Under the pieces are notes generated by a model. The model saw only the letters and a program-made list of their open reading frames with translations. It searched no databases and was not told where the DNA came from. A stretch of 62,000 nt of DNA from Chrysomallon squamiferum. Lineage: Eukaryota > Mollusca > Gastropoda > Neomphalida > Peltospiridae. Shown in pieces: positions 37,161 through 51,947 of the stretch. Numbering within the stretch: position 1 is the first letter of the stretch; each line of letters starts with the position of its first letter. Position numbers and translations under genes: made by a program. The stretch covers positions 13,323,288-13,385,287 of the forward strand of contig CM022673.1 in NCBI GenBank assembly GCA_012295275.1. The letters run 5' to 3'.

Positions 37161-39217
37161 TCATGTGATCCCAAGTTATTATTTTTTTTTTTTTAAATCT
37201 TATGTCTAAATCTGGACCTGGTGCTGTAAAGAAAAAGAAATAAAAAGATCTGAGTTTAGTCTCAAATCTTAAACTATTCTAAATTCAATACGAAGTACAA
37301 AAGTTTCTATCAAGTGAAGGCAGCCTTTTATTGCTAGACATTTTGTGCTCTTCATTAGACAACCCACTCAATCACAACCCACTCTACTGTATAACCTGTG
37401 TTAACATGACTAAAAATGTGTCATAATTTTGTTTACATCAAATAAACCATCTCTATATTGACAGTTTTCTTTATCATTATTCTTTTCTTTCATTTGACCA
37501 TGTGCGTGATCTAAGTGTCAACTAAATGTTTCTATTCACAAAACTTTTATAATTGTTACCAGTGTTTTAGTTTTTCTCTCATTCTTTCACTCTTTCATTC
37601 CTGTATCACACTCAGTGCATGAGCTGTTTCTGACTGGGCTGATCCATATTCTGTACAATTTTGTTATGTCTCATTCACCTATCAGTATATGCAGGATGTA
37701 ACCACTTTTGACTTTTCCTAAATAAGAAACAATTCAGGATGGTATTACAATAACAAATCTTATCACAATTAATACTCTCTGATATTAGAAGATGATAATA
37801 ATAACATCAATAATAAATCATTAATAAATATTCTAAATTAATATTACAAGCAATTCAAATTTATAATGAATATAAATAAAAAAAAGAAAAAAAAAAGATG
37901 GGTAATATGTGTAGACATTGAAAAAACAACTTAAAGTGTGTCAAGTATGTGTGTATACATTACACACACACAGAGATTATTTTTACAGTGGCTACAGATA
38001 TTTATATTTTTTAAAAAGTTCTAGGATTCTTTTATTAACTTATTAAAGCTCTAGGAATATTTTCTACCAGTCTGACACTGATCATGAGCTGACTATGGAA
38101 AAAAAAAAAAAATAAACACTGGACTACAAACAAAAATCAGGTCAGATGACAAACAGCAGGCCATGCCTGGGACATTGCAGTATTAGCTTATGTCAATATC
38201 TCATGTATTAAGAAATTGTATTTTTAGTGAAATCGTGATCAAGATCAGCCCATACAGTTTTGTCCAAATACTGGATTATTTGACAAACATGCACTGACAA
38301 TAAGCAAACACTGAAAACTGCTTCCTAGTTCTGATGTTCTGATTGAAACATCTTTTAAATTATATCAGAACATGTATGTGACAAACTGGCTAATTTTTCT
38401 TTACCTCTAGTGCATTATCTCAAGTATTCAAACCGTTACCATAAATTTATAATAATTATAGTTAAAATTAGATTTTTCTTCCCAGTTATATGTATTGTTA
38501 AAAATGATCTTCAGTTTCTCTGTCACTGTAAGTGTATTTGCTTTCAGTGTGCAAATCCATTACAGATATGTCAAAAAGAATCCATTATTAATTTATCATG
38601 CACTTTGCAATTGTCACCAAGCCTTTTCTTGTAACAAGTTATTCATTTACTTTCTGTCCATAAATCTGTTTAACACAATTTTCATTATTACTCAACAATT
38701 TTTCGGACAAAATTCTTACATAAGAATTAAAATTTATAGCAAGATTTGAATTATTGTTGAAACACTTCCTTCGACACACACGCACGTACAACTGGCTATA
38801 ATCAAGTGGACTATTACAGGGAGAGTTGACAGTTCTAATACTGTTTTAATAACAAATCCAGTAGAGACCAATGAGATTGCTCTTCTGTTAAACCAAACAT
38901 CAGTTCTGTCAGAAACATTTCTACAGCTTTGAAAACACAAGCAATACAAGGATACATTTTTATCAGTTTAAATCATACAATTTACACCAGTATCACAGAT
39001 GATAATCAAACCACACGTTACACAGCTCTCCAGTATCTGTAACAAATTGTTGTTGTTTATTTTAATGATAAGTGCAAATAAGTCATGAAATATTTTTGTT
39101 TTGTCAAACAGTGAAAAGAAGAAAAAGAAAATGATCATTTAACTGACACTTACAAAAATTTATTCTTTTCTTTTTATTATCTGTGGACACGCATGACAAA
39201 CTTTGCCAGAAGGTGAA

Positions 39218-39249
<32 letters not shown>

Positions 39250-40530
39250 CACATACTGAAAAACTGCTTAATATATATGTAGTTGATTAATCATCTGTGT
39301 CACAACCAATATAAAACTGTTAAGTGTATCCTTAACTACTGCAAATCATTTCTTCTTCTTCTTGTTTCTTTTTGCATTCAAACAGAATCCTTCCTGTAGA
39401 AAATGATGATGTCTTTCCAGGCAGTCTGCAGATTTCAAAGACAGGCCACCAGCCAGGAGAAATAATAAATCATCAAAAAAAAAAAAAAAAAGAAAAAAAG
39501 GGAGATTGAATTGAAGGAGATTAACTGGAAAATAAGATATCCTATTTAAAATGCTCCACACCCCATTTGACGGAATCAGACAAAAGATCCTTCTCAGACC
39601 TATCCTATTCAAGAGATCATATCCTGCACTTATTACCTAACATATCTTCATCCTATTTAGGTGTCTTTTTCAGAGGTCCTGCTTTATGAAAATGATCCAG
39701 CTAAGCAGGAGATCCAACATGACAGAGATTTAATATTGTTTTAAAATAGCTGAAGCAAACATGATTATGTGCAAAATTGTTTCTCAAATAGTCAAGACAC
39801 ACCATAATAAACATAACAAAAACAAAAGTCTATATTCAAATATAGTTATGTAAATAATCTTTTGTTGAAGGAATGTATAATATAAATAAACAATACAATT
39901 ATATATTAATACGTATGTTTTAGATACACATAAAAGACATTAAAGTAAGTAGAAGTGTCAGAATGTGTGTGTGTATGCATGTTAATGTTAACATGCAAAA
40001 ACTGCCCACAAAAAAACAACAACAAAAAAAACCCATTAAAAAAGAAGAAAAGAAAAAAGTGTATGCTGTTGGAAGACTGTACTAGACACTGTTGTCAACT
40101 GACAGTGAGCATGGAAAAGCACCTCAAAGTAATCCAAACAAGTTGAGCTTCGTAAGTTATACAGTGTTATCATGGCAACCACTCACACTTACAGATTAGG
40201 AAAATTTATCTTAACGTGCAAATTTAAATGACTTTTGTGGTATCTCTGCTTGACGAATCTACTTAAATTGATTTTGGTTTACTTTAGTTTATTTCTACAC
40301 TGAAATGTTTCAATTTGTTAATGGGGCATTTGAAAGAAAGACTTGCTTGAAGTATGTGACTTATTTACATAATTATCACTTTGGTTAAAATATAATTAAT
40401 GTCATGCATGATTCATATTATTTACATGTCTGTTAATTTTTTGTGAAACGGTCCCATCTTCAGCTTGCTTGCTCACTCTCTCTCTGTGTGTGTGTGTGTT
40501 TTTATGTACGTATCAATCTATCTACACACA

Positions 40531-40565
<35 letters not shown>

Positions 40566-40809
40566 CACACACATACATATACATAAACATAAACATACAT
40601 ACATACATACATATATATATCACATACACAAACATGAGCATATTTGTGTGCACGTGTGTGTGTATAATAATATATATATGTGGTTCATTGTAAAGCAGTT
40701 CAATGCATTTATTTACATATCTTTTGTCACTTTGGTTAATATGTTATGAAATGACATTACCTTCAGCTGAATCCACAATGCCTGGTATTCAGAAAATGAC
40801 TGAGGTGAA

Positions 40810-40821
40810 AAAATAAAAAAA

Positions 40822-40892
<71 letters not shown>

Positions 40893-40945
40893 AAAATAAA
40901 AAAAAAATAAAATAAAATAAAATAAAATAAAATAAAATAAAATAA
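40810..40945. repeat. (AAAT)n then (AAAAT)n
   Basis: About 19 perfect AAAT units then about eight AAAAT units. Confidence 0.92.
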
Positions 40946-42314
40946 ATAAATATTACTACTGTTGAAGATGATAATAAAATTAAATTTTCCATGAATTTAG
41001 AAAAATACTGAGAATTGTTTTTAAATATAATGCATGCTAAAATAAATTGTCAAAGGGTACAAGAAGCATATTTTACAAGTGATGTATTGTAAATAAATCT
41101 GATACATCATTATTTACATATTTATCTAATAAAAACTGTTACTTTCATTTACACAGCAGGGTAATCACTTTAGGAAATCCAAGGTAAACAAAAAATATCA
41201 TCACAACTTTCTGTTACTTCTACCCTACACATTTCTAAATATCAAAAAATAGAATTATTTTTATTTGGTAAATTGAAAATATAAAATTTCAAAAAAAAAA
41301 AAAAAAAAAAAATTATATTAGTTTTATTATCATATAAGTACTTTTTAAGTAAGGGCAATATTCCACAATTAAAATGAAAAATAAAATAATTCTTTATTAT
41401 TTAGTTCTCATTTTGATTTTAATTTCACAAACCTAGAAAGCTTCAATTGGGCATAAGTAAAGGAAAATACAAGATTAGTGCACAAACCATAAAGCTCTTA
41501 ATGTCTGCTTTATATATATATATATATAAGCAAACATATAAATGTATATAAAGTTTTTTTAACAAATTTTTTTATACATATTATTTACCTCAATGATTTT
41601 TATTATTAGAGCTCTCCAGAGCAAAAACAAAACCATACCTTTAATGCTTAATGCTGTTTAAAAGAATTAAAGCTAGAAGAAAAATAGTTGAATATACCAA
41701 TATTCAAAGCATTTTGTGGCAAGCCTATTGGCAGGCTAACAAAGAAATAAAAGATTCTTAACCCATGGGAAAAAAAAAAAATTAAAATATTCCAGTATGT
41801 CTATATACAAATTTCTAAAGTGCAAAGCTGATAACATACCTTTACCCTTATTAAACGCAGAGGTTTTTTAAAAGATTGTTATCATCCTTGTTATGAATTA
41901 AAGACAAATTTATTACCAATGATAATAATATAGCCATAACACAACTACAGAAAGATAATTGGGGATACAAAGTTATTGTTACTGAACATAAATATATCTG
42001 TGTTAGAAATTTTATATGTGCATATAAAATTATTTGAAAGTATTATACTCAAGTTTTATGTTGCAGTAATTCATGGCTGACAAGCTTAGAAAGCCTTTCT
42101 GTAAATAAAATATTAGCTGAAAAATATTGTAACACCTTAAGAGCCTTGTGCAGTCACACAATCAGAAATGTTACACCTGTTTTGTAAATGAAATTAATTT
42201 GCCGGCAATACAGCAATACCGTGTGGGTTTGGACTGGGAGAAATGTAACTTATGGAAGGCATACTGGATTTAAGAAGGACAAAAAAGGCAAGTTATCACT
42301 GGCTGGCGACCTAG

Positions 42315-42392
42315 TCATGACTGCTTCCTGTGCTCCATACCGGCTGCGATGTACGAGAATAAACACAGAACGGCATAACAGATCTGGTCAGC
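42315..42392 (-). CDS. MADD: MADD exon k (terminal coding exon)
   Basis: 78 nt including TGA, with acceptor TCTCTGTTTCAG. It encodes [18 protein letters not shown] and then MEHRKQS. ICY(A/S)VLCLFSY is diagnostic for the MADD C-terminus. The tail after it is shorter than in vertebrates. Confidence 0.93.
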   Translation of the reverse strand, partial: ADQICYAVLCLFSYIAAGMEHRKQS

Positions 42393-44467
42393 CTGAAACA
42401 GAGAGAGAGAAACATTTGTCATCTTCAAACTAAGTCTTAAGTCTCAGTTCATACATACATACATATAAACACACATACTACTATGTACATATGCATTGGC
42501 TAATTCATATTCTCTATGGTCTAATTAATTAGTGGTAAGTTACAGATAATTAGTGATGACTGTTAATTACTAGAAATGTTATCTAGCAGTTTGGTCTAAA
42601 GCACTGTGAAGATCAGACCAGTGATTGCAAGTAACTAGTCAGAATAACTGTAAGTACTGTCTAAATGACTAGAAGTATTGTCTAAATGACTAGAAGTATT
42701 GTCTGAATGACTAGAAGTATTGTCTGAATAAAAAGAGGTATGGTCTAAATCACTAGCAATATGATCTAAATTATAGGGAAAATCTGATCAATAATTAGCC
42801 ATAATTGTAATCACTAGAGGTTTTGTCTAAATCACTAGAAGTATTGCCAGACAACTGGGAAGATAACACTAGTAATTAGCAAAATGAAAATAAATCCTTG
42901 ATGCTATAATGATTGTGCTATATCAGATTCTAGACAGCTTCCTAAAAATCATTTACGCACTTTTCTGTTACTAATCATTAAGAATAATTATAAACTGGCA
43001 ATAACAGCTTTACTAACCTACCAGAATTAAGAAAAAATAATGTATAACAAATAATGATTTAATATGAAATACATTGGTGACATTAAAGCAGTTTCATCCA
43101 ATTCTACAGTTAAACAATCTTTAATTAAAATAATTTGTTGTTTATTAATCCTAGAATCAATTTCTGCCTCAGAGGAAGTATTTTAATTATATGTCTGCAT
43201 CTTACACATTGCTAAACAATAAAACTGAATTGTATGAAATGTAAGCAAAGTCTACATGTAGATTGTAATGTGTTTTAAACAGATATTCTTCAAAATTAGC
43301 AGTTAATATATAATTTACAAGTAGTAGTATTCATTAATTAAACATGTACATTTTTAAAGTAATAACAGATTTTGAAAAGGTAATTTATACAATAATTAAT
43401 TTCAGTGAAGGACAAGAAAATATTCTAATATCTACAGTAATGGATACAAAATTGATATTCTAATGGTAAACTAGGTTTGCTCATGCATGCAATAGTGGGA
43501 AAAAAAGAGCATTATCAATAAATAAATAAATAATGCTGTTATTTGAACTTGGTTTTTGTAATATCTGTTATTGATATTCCTTAAAATTATCATCATTAAA
43601 ATTATTTTAAAAAATTATTGTCTTAATTATTATTATTATGATGCTATAGTTATTATTATTATTATTATTATTATTATCATCATCATCATCATCAAAACAA
43701 CTTTCTCTCTTTAAAAAAAAAAAAAAATTATAATAAAATATATATATATAAATAAACTATGAATAAAATAGATTTTCAGTAAATGAATTGTATTATCCTA
43801 TTAGTAAAAGCAAGGTATATTTAACAGTTTCAGATATATCTGAGTAAATAAATAAACAAAAATTTTGTTTTCTTCCACAATTTGTCATTAGTGAAATGAT
43901 TTACTTCTAATAATTTTTTAGAATTATATCAAGTGTATAAAGATTTACGATCATTTTCCTTTCTTCATCTTGTTTTGTTAAAAATGTAAAATAAATAAAT
44001 TATTCATTTTAGAAAAAAAAAGAAAACAAAAAGATAAACAAAAATTTTAAAAATAAATGTTGCATTTTCTCCACTGAATTATTTATAAATAATGAAGTAA
44101 AGTTAGCAGATATTTCTTTTAATTTATTTTATAAAATGTGATGGCATAAACATGTAACACAAAAAAGTAATTATGAAATGGAAATTCTAGGTAATACTAA
44201 ACACTAGTCTAGAAGTAAGTAAATAAATAAGCAGAAAATTAGATCACAACTGAAACAAAACATGTACTGCAATAAAAGTGCAACAAAAATCACATGCAAA
44301 GCTTTTAAGACACTGTTGCATTAAATTAAATTAAATGAGATGTGAATTGTTTCTTCTTTTTAATTCAGAGTTGCATTACTGAATATTTTAAGTTAAATAA
44401 GTTTGATAATACTCAGTAGTACTCTGTTTTAAAGATATCCAAAATATTACATTTTAAATAAACAGTG

Positions 44468-44503
<36 letters not shown>

Positions 44504-47500
44504 GTAATGCTAGATTGTTAATATTTGAAATAAACTGTGATTATTTCAATATTTTACTTAAAAATAGTAAATTTATTAACATGTAATTTTATTTTAGATA
44601 GAAATGAATATTACAATTTTTTATTACTATTCTTTAGGTAAATGTTATGAAAATTATCTTTTAAAAATTAAGACAAGTATATTTCAGAAGTCATAAAAAT
44701 TATCATGATTTAAATACAACTGAAAATAATTGAACTGTAAATATGAAAATATTAACAAATTTGTATAATTTTTATAAAAACATTTAAAAAAAATATGTTA
44801 AAAGCAATATTGGTGAGAAAACAATTCACTCTCCAAAGTGTGATTAATACTAAAGCGGTGAATAAAAAAAAAAAGAATAACTTATGCTAAAGAAGCAAAT
44901 CATACTGTGTTACTTGTTAAATGCAGAGCTTAAATTAAAAAAGTCTGGACAAAATGCATACTGTTTCCATTTTCGTCGATTTTTTTTCTCATGTTGCCTA
45001 GTTTTGCCCATCGCACGGTTATAATTCGGTGAAGCATAAGGGCAGCCTCGTTGTTCTAGCAAAACAAGTTGGAACCAAAAAAATGTAACCAAAAGAACAC
45101 AAGAGTCCACCCCGTAGAATAAAATAGAATAAAAATAGAATAAAATAATCAAATTAGTATAATGGTGAAGAAGAAAAAACAAAACAAAAATATTTTTTTT
45201 TGTTAATTTAATATTTAAAAAAAAAGAAAAAAAAAAGAATATGGTTTTTAATTTTTTTTTTTAGAAATGAACAACAATAACAAAATATATGACAGTAAAA
45301 CATCCAAAATATTAAATATAAATTTTATAATTCAACTTTAAAAAAATATTATAAAAATTAATATAGACAAAACAATAAATAATAAATGAAAACTAAATAA
45401 AATTATGTAAATTAAGAATTAAAAACAGAATATATAAGATATTTTTTATCATTCTTGATTTTAACTTGCTGTGATATTTTAATCCACTTTTTTCTTTATA
45501 TATATATATATATATAAAATATATATATATATATATATAATAAAATTTTTAAAACTTTTTAAAAATGAAAGTACACTAATAAACTGGTGGCCCAAGGATA
45601 CAAAGCAAGCAATTAACATTTAAAAAATTGTTGATTCAAACAGAAAAATAACTTAGCACTATAAAATGAAACCTGATGTATTAGAAAATAATAAGCACAT
45701 AACATTATTACTCTGAATATTTCCCATTCCCACCAGTAGCTCATATTTGTATAGAAAAAGGCAAGGGATATAGTTATGAGCATTAAATATGCCTTGCTTC
45801 TAACAATTAAATGGAATCCACAAAATGTCAGTACATAATCTTGCCCATTGCTATCTAAATCCCTGCTTAATGTCAATCTAACAGCCACATATTTTTATTA
45901 AAACTGGTGGAGCCAATACAGAAAACATAAGGGAAACTGGGGACAGATAAACAGTGGGGACCTTTGAGCCACCCCATAAACTTCTGACTGCAAAATGGTA
46001 GTGACATCTACCCACCATCAATGCAGCTACTACACGTGTGACCTTCACCCATATTGTTTAGAGAGCACACTATGTCACGTATATTTACTGAATCTGGCCA
46101 GGAAGAAACAATCTCAGTTGAGGCAGATTTGATTTTGGGTATCCTTGCTAAACCTGTTGTACAAACTACAAAAAGTCAAAAGAGAACCATGCAATTCAGT
46201 GGCAATTTTGATGGGTTCAATCTTGAATAAGATTCTGCATTAGTTTAGCACTCTTGAAACTACACTTAGACCATGGAGACTGTGTAAACAACAGTTTTTC
46301 AGTCAACAGCTATCAAGGTTTGGGTGTAATGGCCAAATATTTTAAAAATGGCTCATTGGTCCTCAGTTTCCCCCTACCGTATAAAAAGAAATCTGGTGTG
46401 TGTTATCTGAAACCTTGAGACATACAAAGATATTATTCCAACACTTATGACTGTGTAACTAATGTTCTTTCACTCCATACCAGAGAAAAATCTTATTTGT
46501 TCTAGTTTTTCTTGTTTAGTACATTTAATTTTTTCAATCATAATCAATGAAACGTAACAAAAGTCAAAACCTACAAATGATATAGCCTTGAATTTAAATG
46601 ATATAAATTGAATTTCAGAAGCTTCCAATATAAACTGAAATTAAAATTACTTTACCTTAATAAATCAAGAGTATCTAGATATATTATTTAAGGACTGAAA
46701 TCGTGTCTCATATTTTCCTTGTTTAACAAAATACATCAAAGTAAAACTCTGGCCTATTCAGATAAAAATAAAGTTCAAGGCTGGGTATTATGAAAAACAA
46801 AACAATCAAAAGCAAACACATTTTTGACCTAATGTTTCATTTACTGAGTTCAACATATCATTGTTTAAAAGGATTTGTTCAAACTGAACCATCAACACAA
46901 ACTGGGCCACCATTTATGCAAACAAAAATAATACCAGAATAATTTTTTAACTGTATACGAAGACTAGATATCAAATATGCTATTATCTTCTTTATCTCTT
47001 TCACTCTTTTTTTCATTATAATTAGTTATCATCATCATCATTATTATCATTCTATTTTCTAAAATTAAGCAGACAAAAATAAATCAAAACACACTGGCAA
47101 AACAGCAGCAAATAAAAAGTAAAATAAGAAAATTTAAAAAATGTTGAAAGCATTCTACAGATTTTGCTGAAGAATATTCAGGCAAGAAAAATACATTTAA
47201 GAAAAAAAGAAGAAGAAAAATAGATAAAAAATACAACAACATTTTGTGCTGAAGACAAGACTACTGACAGACAGAAACCAAATGACACACATGTTACACT
47301 AAAATGTGGATACAGATGCATCATGCTTCTATGCAAATAATAAATACAACTACTGCCATAAAATAAAATAAAAATTACAAAAATAAATGAAGCCTACAGT
47401 TGATGATGAAATATAAATATGATAAACTCACCATACTGGATTTGTACTTGTGTTGCACTATTTGTTTATTTTTGGGATCTGAAAGGAAAGAAACAAAAAC

Positions 47501-47622
47501 AATCAAATTTAGTACTTAAACAAATATGTCCTGAACATTTTCACTTTTAACATGAAGGACAGTGAATTATTCAGCCATTATAACATGTAACAAATGAAAA
47601 CTATTATATTTTATTTTGACAA

Positions 47623-47699
<77 letters not shown>

Positions 47700-48728
47700 A
47701 CATCCTGAGAAATGCTAATAATAGATCAATATAAATATCATGTAATAATCATAAAATAAATTACAATCCTAAAATGACTGTTCATCTGCATTTATTAACA
47801 CTTTTTCATTTTATGATATTTGAAATGAAATAAAATCCCTAACAGGATTACATCAACAACACATCAATCTGAAATTACCTCAGCAGCAAGAACACTTTTA
47901 TATCAATATTATAAAATAAAAAACTTAGTAAAAGAGATAAAATGTGAAAAAAAGAACATGTGATTAATTTCTCTCAGTACTTAAATATATACACACACAC
48001 AAACACACACACACCCACATATATATTTAAATCTAGAGATTGTAGGTTTAATATAGACACAGTAAATTACAGTAAATACTTGTACGTGACTGTTACAAAA
48101 CATTGCTTTGTTATATACACAGAAAATATGTTGCTAAATAATAAGTTTACAAAGAAATGGTGTCTTGTTAACATAATAATTATAAAAAGTTGAAAGGTAC
48201 ATACACATTTGAAACACACTGGATCAGACTATTTTTACATAACCATTTTTGTGAGGTATAAAGAAGATTGATGTTTTTAATGCTTCAAAATTAAATGTGA
48301 TTGCAGTGGAAATATTTAGGTAATTTTAAACTTTGCTTTTGTTTATTTTTATTTTTTTTTAGTCATCCTTAAATAGGAAAAAATAAATAAATAAAATAAC
48401 ACACACACACACACACATTTAAAAAAAAAAAGCAATGGTACTGTGTCAATACACTAGAGCCAGAAAATAATAAATAGTAAGAAAGACATATAAATAGGGC
48501 TGTTATTTAATGATATTTGTCATCAACATAGCTTTCTACTTTTAACATATTCAGAAGTTTTTAAAACCTTTTTTATTTTAAATTTTTTATATTTATTTTA
48601 TTATTATTATATCTATTTTTTATTATTATTATGTATGATTTTTGCTTTTAATTTTTATTTTTTTTATTTATTTTTTTTAAATTATCCTTTAAAGAGCGAT
48701 GACAACACACACACACACACACATATAT

Positions 48729-48759
<31 letters not shown>

Positions 48760-51700
48760 TATTTTTTTATTATGCTTGAAACCAGCAAGTATGAATTCAG
48801 CTATCAATAATACTTTGAAAGGTTATTATTCCTTTGCATGCGTTCTTCATACAGGCCTGAATGTGGAAGTCTGATTTATATAAAAGCATTAATCAGAATG
48901 AATGTCATTCAGTTTAACTGTTGGATCTTGAATCATAACACACCTTTAAGACATTTTACATTGAAATCTTTTGAAATGTAGCTTAATGCATGATTATCAC
49001 AATTTCATAACTTTTTGATCATATTTATATTTATAATAAAACATACATCATTTTATCTATAAGTACAGAAACAATTTTTTATTCTACTGCCAAAATACTA
49101 AAATGGGTTTGTATATCCTAACTACACCTCAGTTCTGTGTCACTATATACTGGATTCTGAAGATGTGAAAAAAAGATAATAAAAAAATAAAAAAAATAAG
49201 GATTTTTTGTTCTACAAATAAGCAATGTTTAATGTCCAACAGCTGCTTTAAAAAGAATAGCAATTTAAAATACATTTCTTTATCCCTGAATGTTATGCAC
49301 ACACACTCAATTATATTTGATAAATTATACTATTATTGTTAAATATATGCTCCAAAGATTATTCAGATAGTGAAGGTATTAAAGGCATTCAAAATAGTAA
49401 AGTTAAACAGATACCATATTATGCTGACAGTGTATGGGCTGTAAATCAACAAAATTTAATACTTATGCATATATTTTATTAAATCAATACAGAGTTAGAT
49501 TACTCTAGTCAGATTAACAAAGTGGGTATTTTCAATATGAGATCAATGAGCAAGTTAATATGAAGCTTAGTAAATGAATTTATTTCATATATAAATACAA
49601 GTATTTAATTATATGTATTGATAGGAAAAGAGAACAGACAGACAGACAGACAGACAGAGAGAGAGAGAGAGAATTAAATCTATTTTGTTAATCATTACTA
49701 TTATTTTGTTTTGATCTCATTGGTTTTTATTGTTCTTTCTTGTTGCTGACTCATAAAATAATTTTAAAATAAAAAGTTTTAAGTGAATGTTTGTTTAATT
49801 ATAAATTTAAAATGTACTTGTAGCAATACTAATAAATTTTGTATGTTTCCAAGTAATTCTTGATTTGTTTGGTTTTCAAATTCTATCAAAGGTGAATTTA
49901 ATTGTTATAGTATTGCTGTGCTTTATTATTACCAAAGGATGATCACTAGTAAAAATTAAAAAATAATACTTTTAAACATTTCATATATATTATTTAATTA
50001 ATTAATTTTATTTATTTATTTAAGTTTTATTTATTATATATTTTTTTATTATTATTATTATTTTTTTTAATTATACACTTTCATTACTTGGAAATACAGA
50101 AAATTTATTTATTATTTAAACTGTTCACAGAACCAGTACATTCTAATGAGATGTAAATCAAAATGTTAATGATAAAAAAAATAACTTAGAATATTAAACA
50201 TGTTATTTTCTCTAATATCACAGAGAAAAACATTTAAAAAATGTAAAAAAAAACAATAATAAAATTTTTAAAAAAAACTCACCACCATCACCACATCAGT
50301 TATGCTTGAATTTTTTAATTTTGTTTTTTGTAAAGTTAACATTGTTACCAAAACAATAACAATTAAACATTAATATAAAACATTAAGACATAAGTTTATT
50401 CTGCACCACAAACATGCTATATATAAACATGCATCAAAACGAAAAAAGAAAGCTTCAGATAGAAATAAAATAAAATAGAAAATAAAATAGAAAACGAAGA
50501 GAAAAGAAGGGATAAAAAAAAAAAAAAAAGAAAAATTATTAAAAAAGTAAATAAATTTCTTATGTAACAATGTGGACGAAGTGCCTTACCATACTCCTCG
50601 AGTACAAATATGCCACCTTTCATTGTGAAGCATTTCCTTATACGAGTTAGCTCAATAAACAACTGAAAGATAAACGTGGATGAAGACAACTTAATACAAA
50701 ATACAGTGAGCCACACACATCTTAGTGAGGAGGCAGGTAAAACATAACCTGAACAGTTTCACAAAACAACAGTAACACACAGCCAAATCAAGTGCTTGTA
50801 GCATAAGCCATTTTGTTCATGCCTGGCTTACCTGATCCTCAAATGTGAAACAGTTCAAATGATGAAAACACTTTTTTTTTTTTCTTTTTTTTTTTTTTTT
50901 AAAGATTTTTAGATCAAAGTTAAATTTGTGAAATTGTGTCTTGCAATAAGATATTAAAATGAAATATTTTTTTTTGTCAAAAAGCAAAAATTCCAAAAAA
51001 TTGAAAGTGATGGAGAAGTGATTGAAAGTTTAAAAAAAGAAATTTAGTAATGTAATAAAGTGTAAAATCTATTTATCTGAAGTTTTAATGTTCTAGACTA
51101 TAATTCCTAAATTTATAAACTAGAAAACAGCCTCAAAGAGAAGAAAATCTATTATTATAAAAAAACAAAAATATGTTATTTCATCTTTCTGTATCATTTT
51201 TCAAGGGATTAAATATTTTGATGTAAAGAATTATATGTATGTCATTTTCGTTTAAATTGAGGTATTTTTGGGGGATATTTTGATTTGATTTTTGTTTTTT
51301 AGTTTATTAAACCTTTATGAATGTCCTCAAACAAAATCTTATATTCTACAATTAATTCTCTTCCTTCTATTTATTTTCATTTTAAACAATTCCTTATTTG
51401 CTTTGATTATATTCAAATTGAAAGTTTCCTATACAGAACAATTGCCAATAATTTATTCTGAAGTTCTTTGGTAAGTGACACATGACACACAGGCACAGAA
51501 AACCTTTGAATGATATAAGAGAGTTATAAATATATTTGAGTGGGGAATCTGTTATATACTTGAATTTCTATTTAAACAAATAAAATTAAAAAAAATAAAT
51601 AAAAAAATTAATAAATAAAATCAGGATTGGAAAATCTAAGTAAACTTATTATTTTAAAATTTATTACCCAAGATGAACTCTCTATTTTGAAATTTATTAA

Positions 51701-51907
51701 TTTACAACTATTATTTTAACCAGATATTGTTCAAGTGATTATTGTACAATGATAAAAGCTTTTCAAACAACTGATTTGAATGACTGATTTATTCTACTTC
51801 AGACAACAAAAGTGAAAATTATGTTTTTGTTTCAGTGTTTTTTTTCTTTGAACTAGACTAGCATTCGAGGGCCAGGTGCAACCAGTTGTTACTGGACAGA
51901 CGAACGA

Positions 51908-51947
<40 letters not shown>

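Larger units (their letters stand above)
35705..42314 (-). other. Putative long 3' UTR of MADD (about 6.6 kb)
   Basis: No further coding frame or MADD exon is seen below the TGA. Simple-repeat content drops sharply compared with 21-35.7 kb and resembles the MADD introns. The first convincing strong poly(A) arrangement is a double AATAAA near 35713-35723. Included repeats are (AAAAT)n at 36128-36183, a minisatellite at 36360-36680, a duplicated segment at 37070-37160, CA/GT at 40485-40565 and (TAAA)n at 40810-40945. Earlier poly(A) sites are possible. Confidence 0.35.
42393..47431 (-). other. MADD: Large MADD intron
   Basis: 5.0 kb between the two last coding exons, holding the 22-bp minisatellite, (TA)n tracts and the 45930-46374 MITE candidate. 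No extra exon is recognised. Confidence 0.75.

Noticed and set aside
45613-45888. 91-codon minus-strand open frame in a MADD intron
   Set aside because: Not compatible with MADD splice phases and no homology recognised. A chance open frame.
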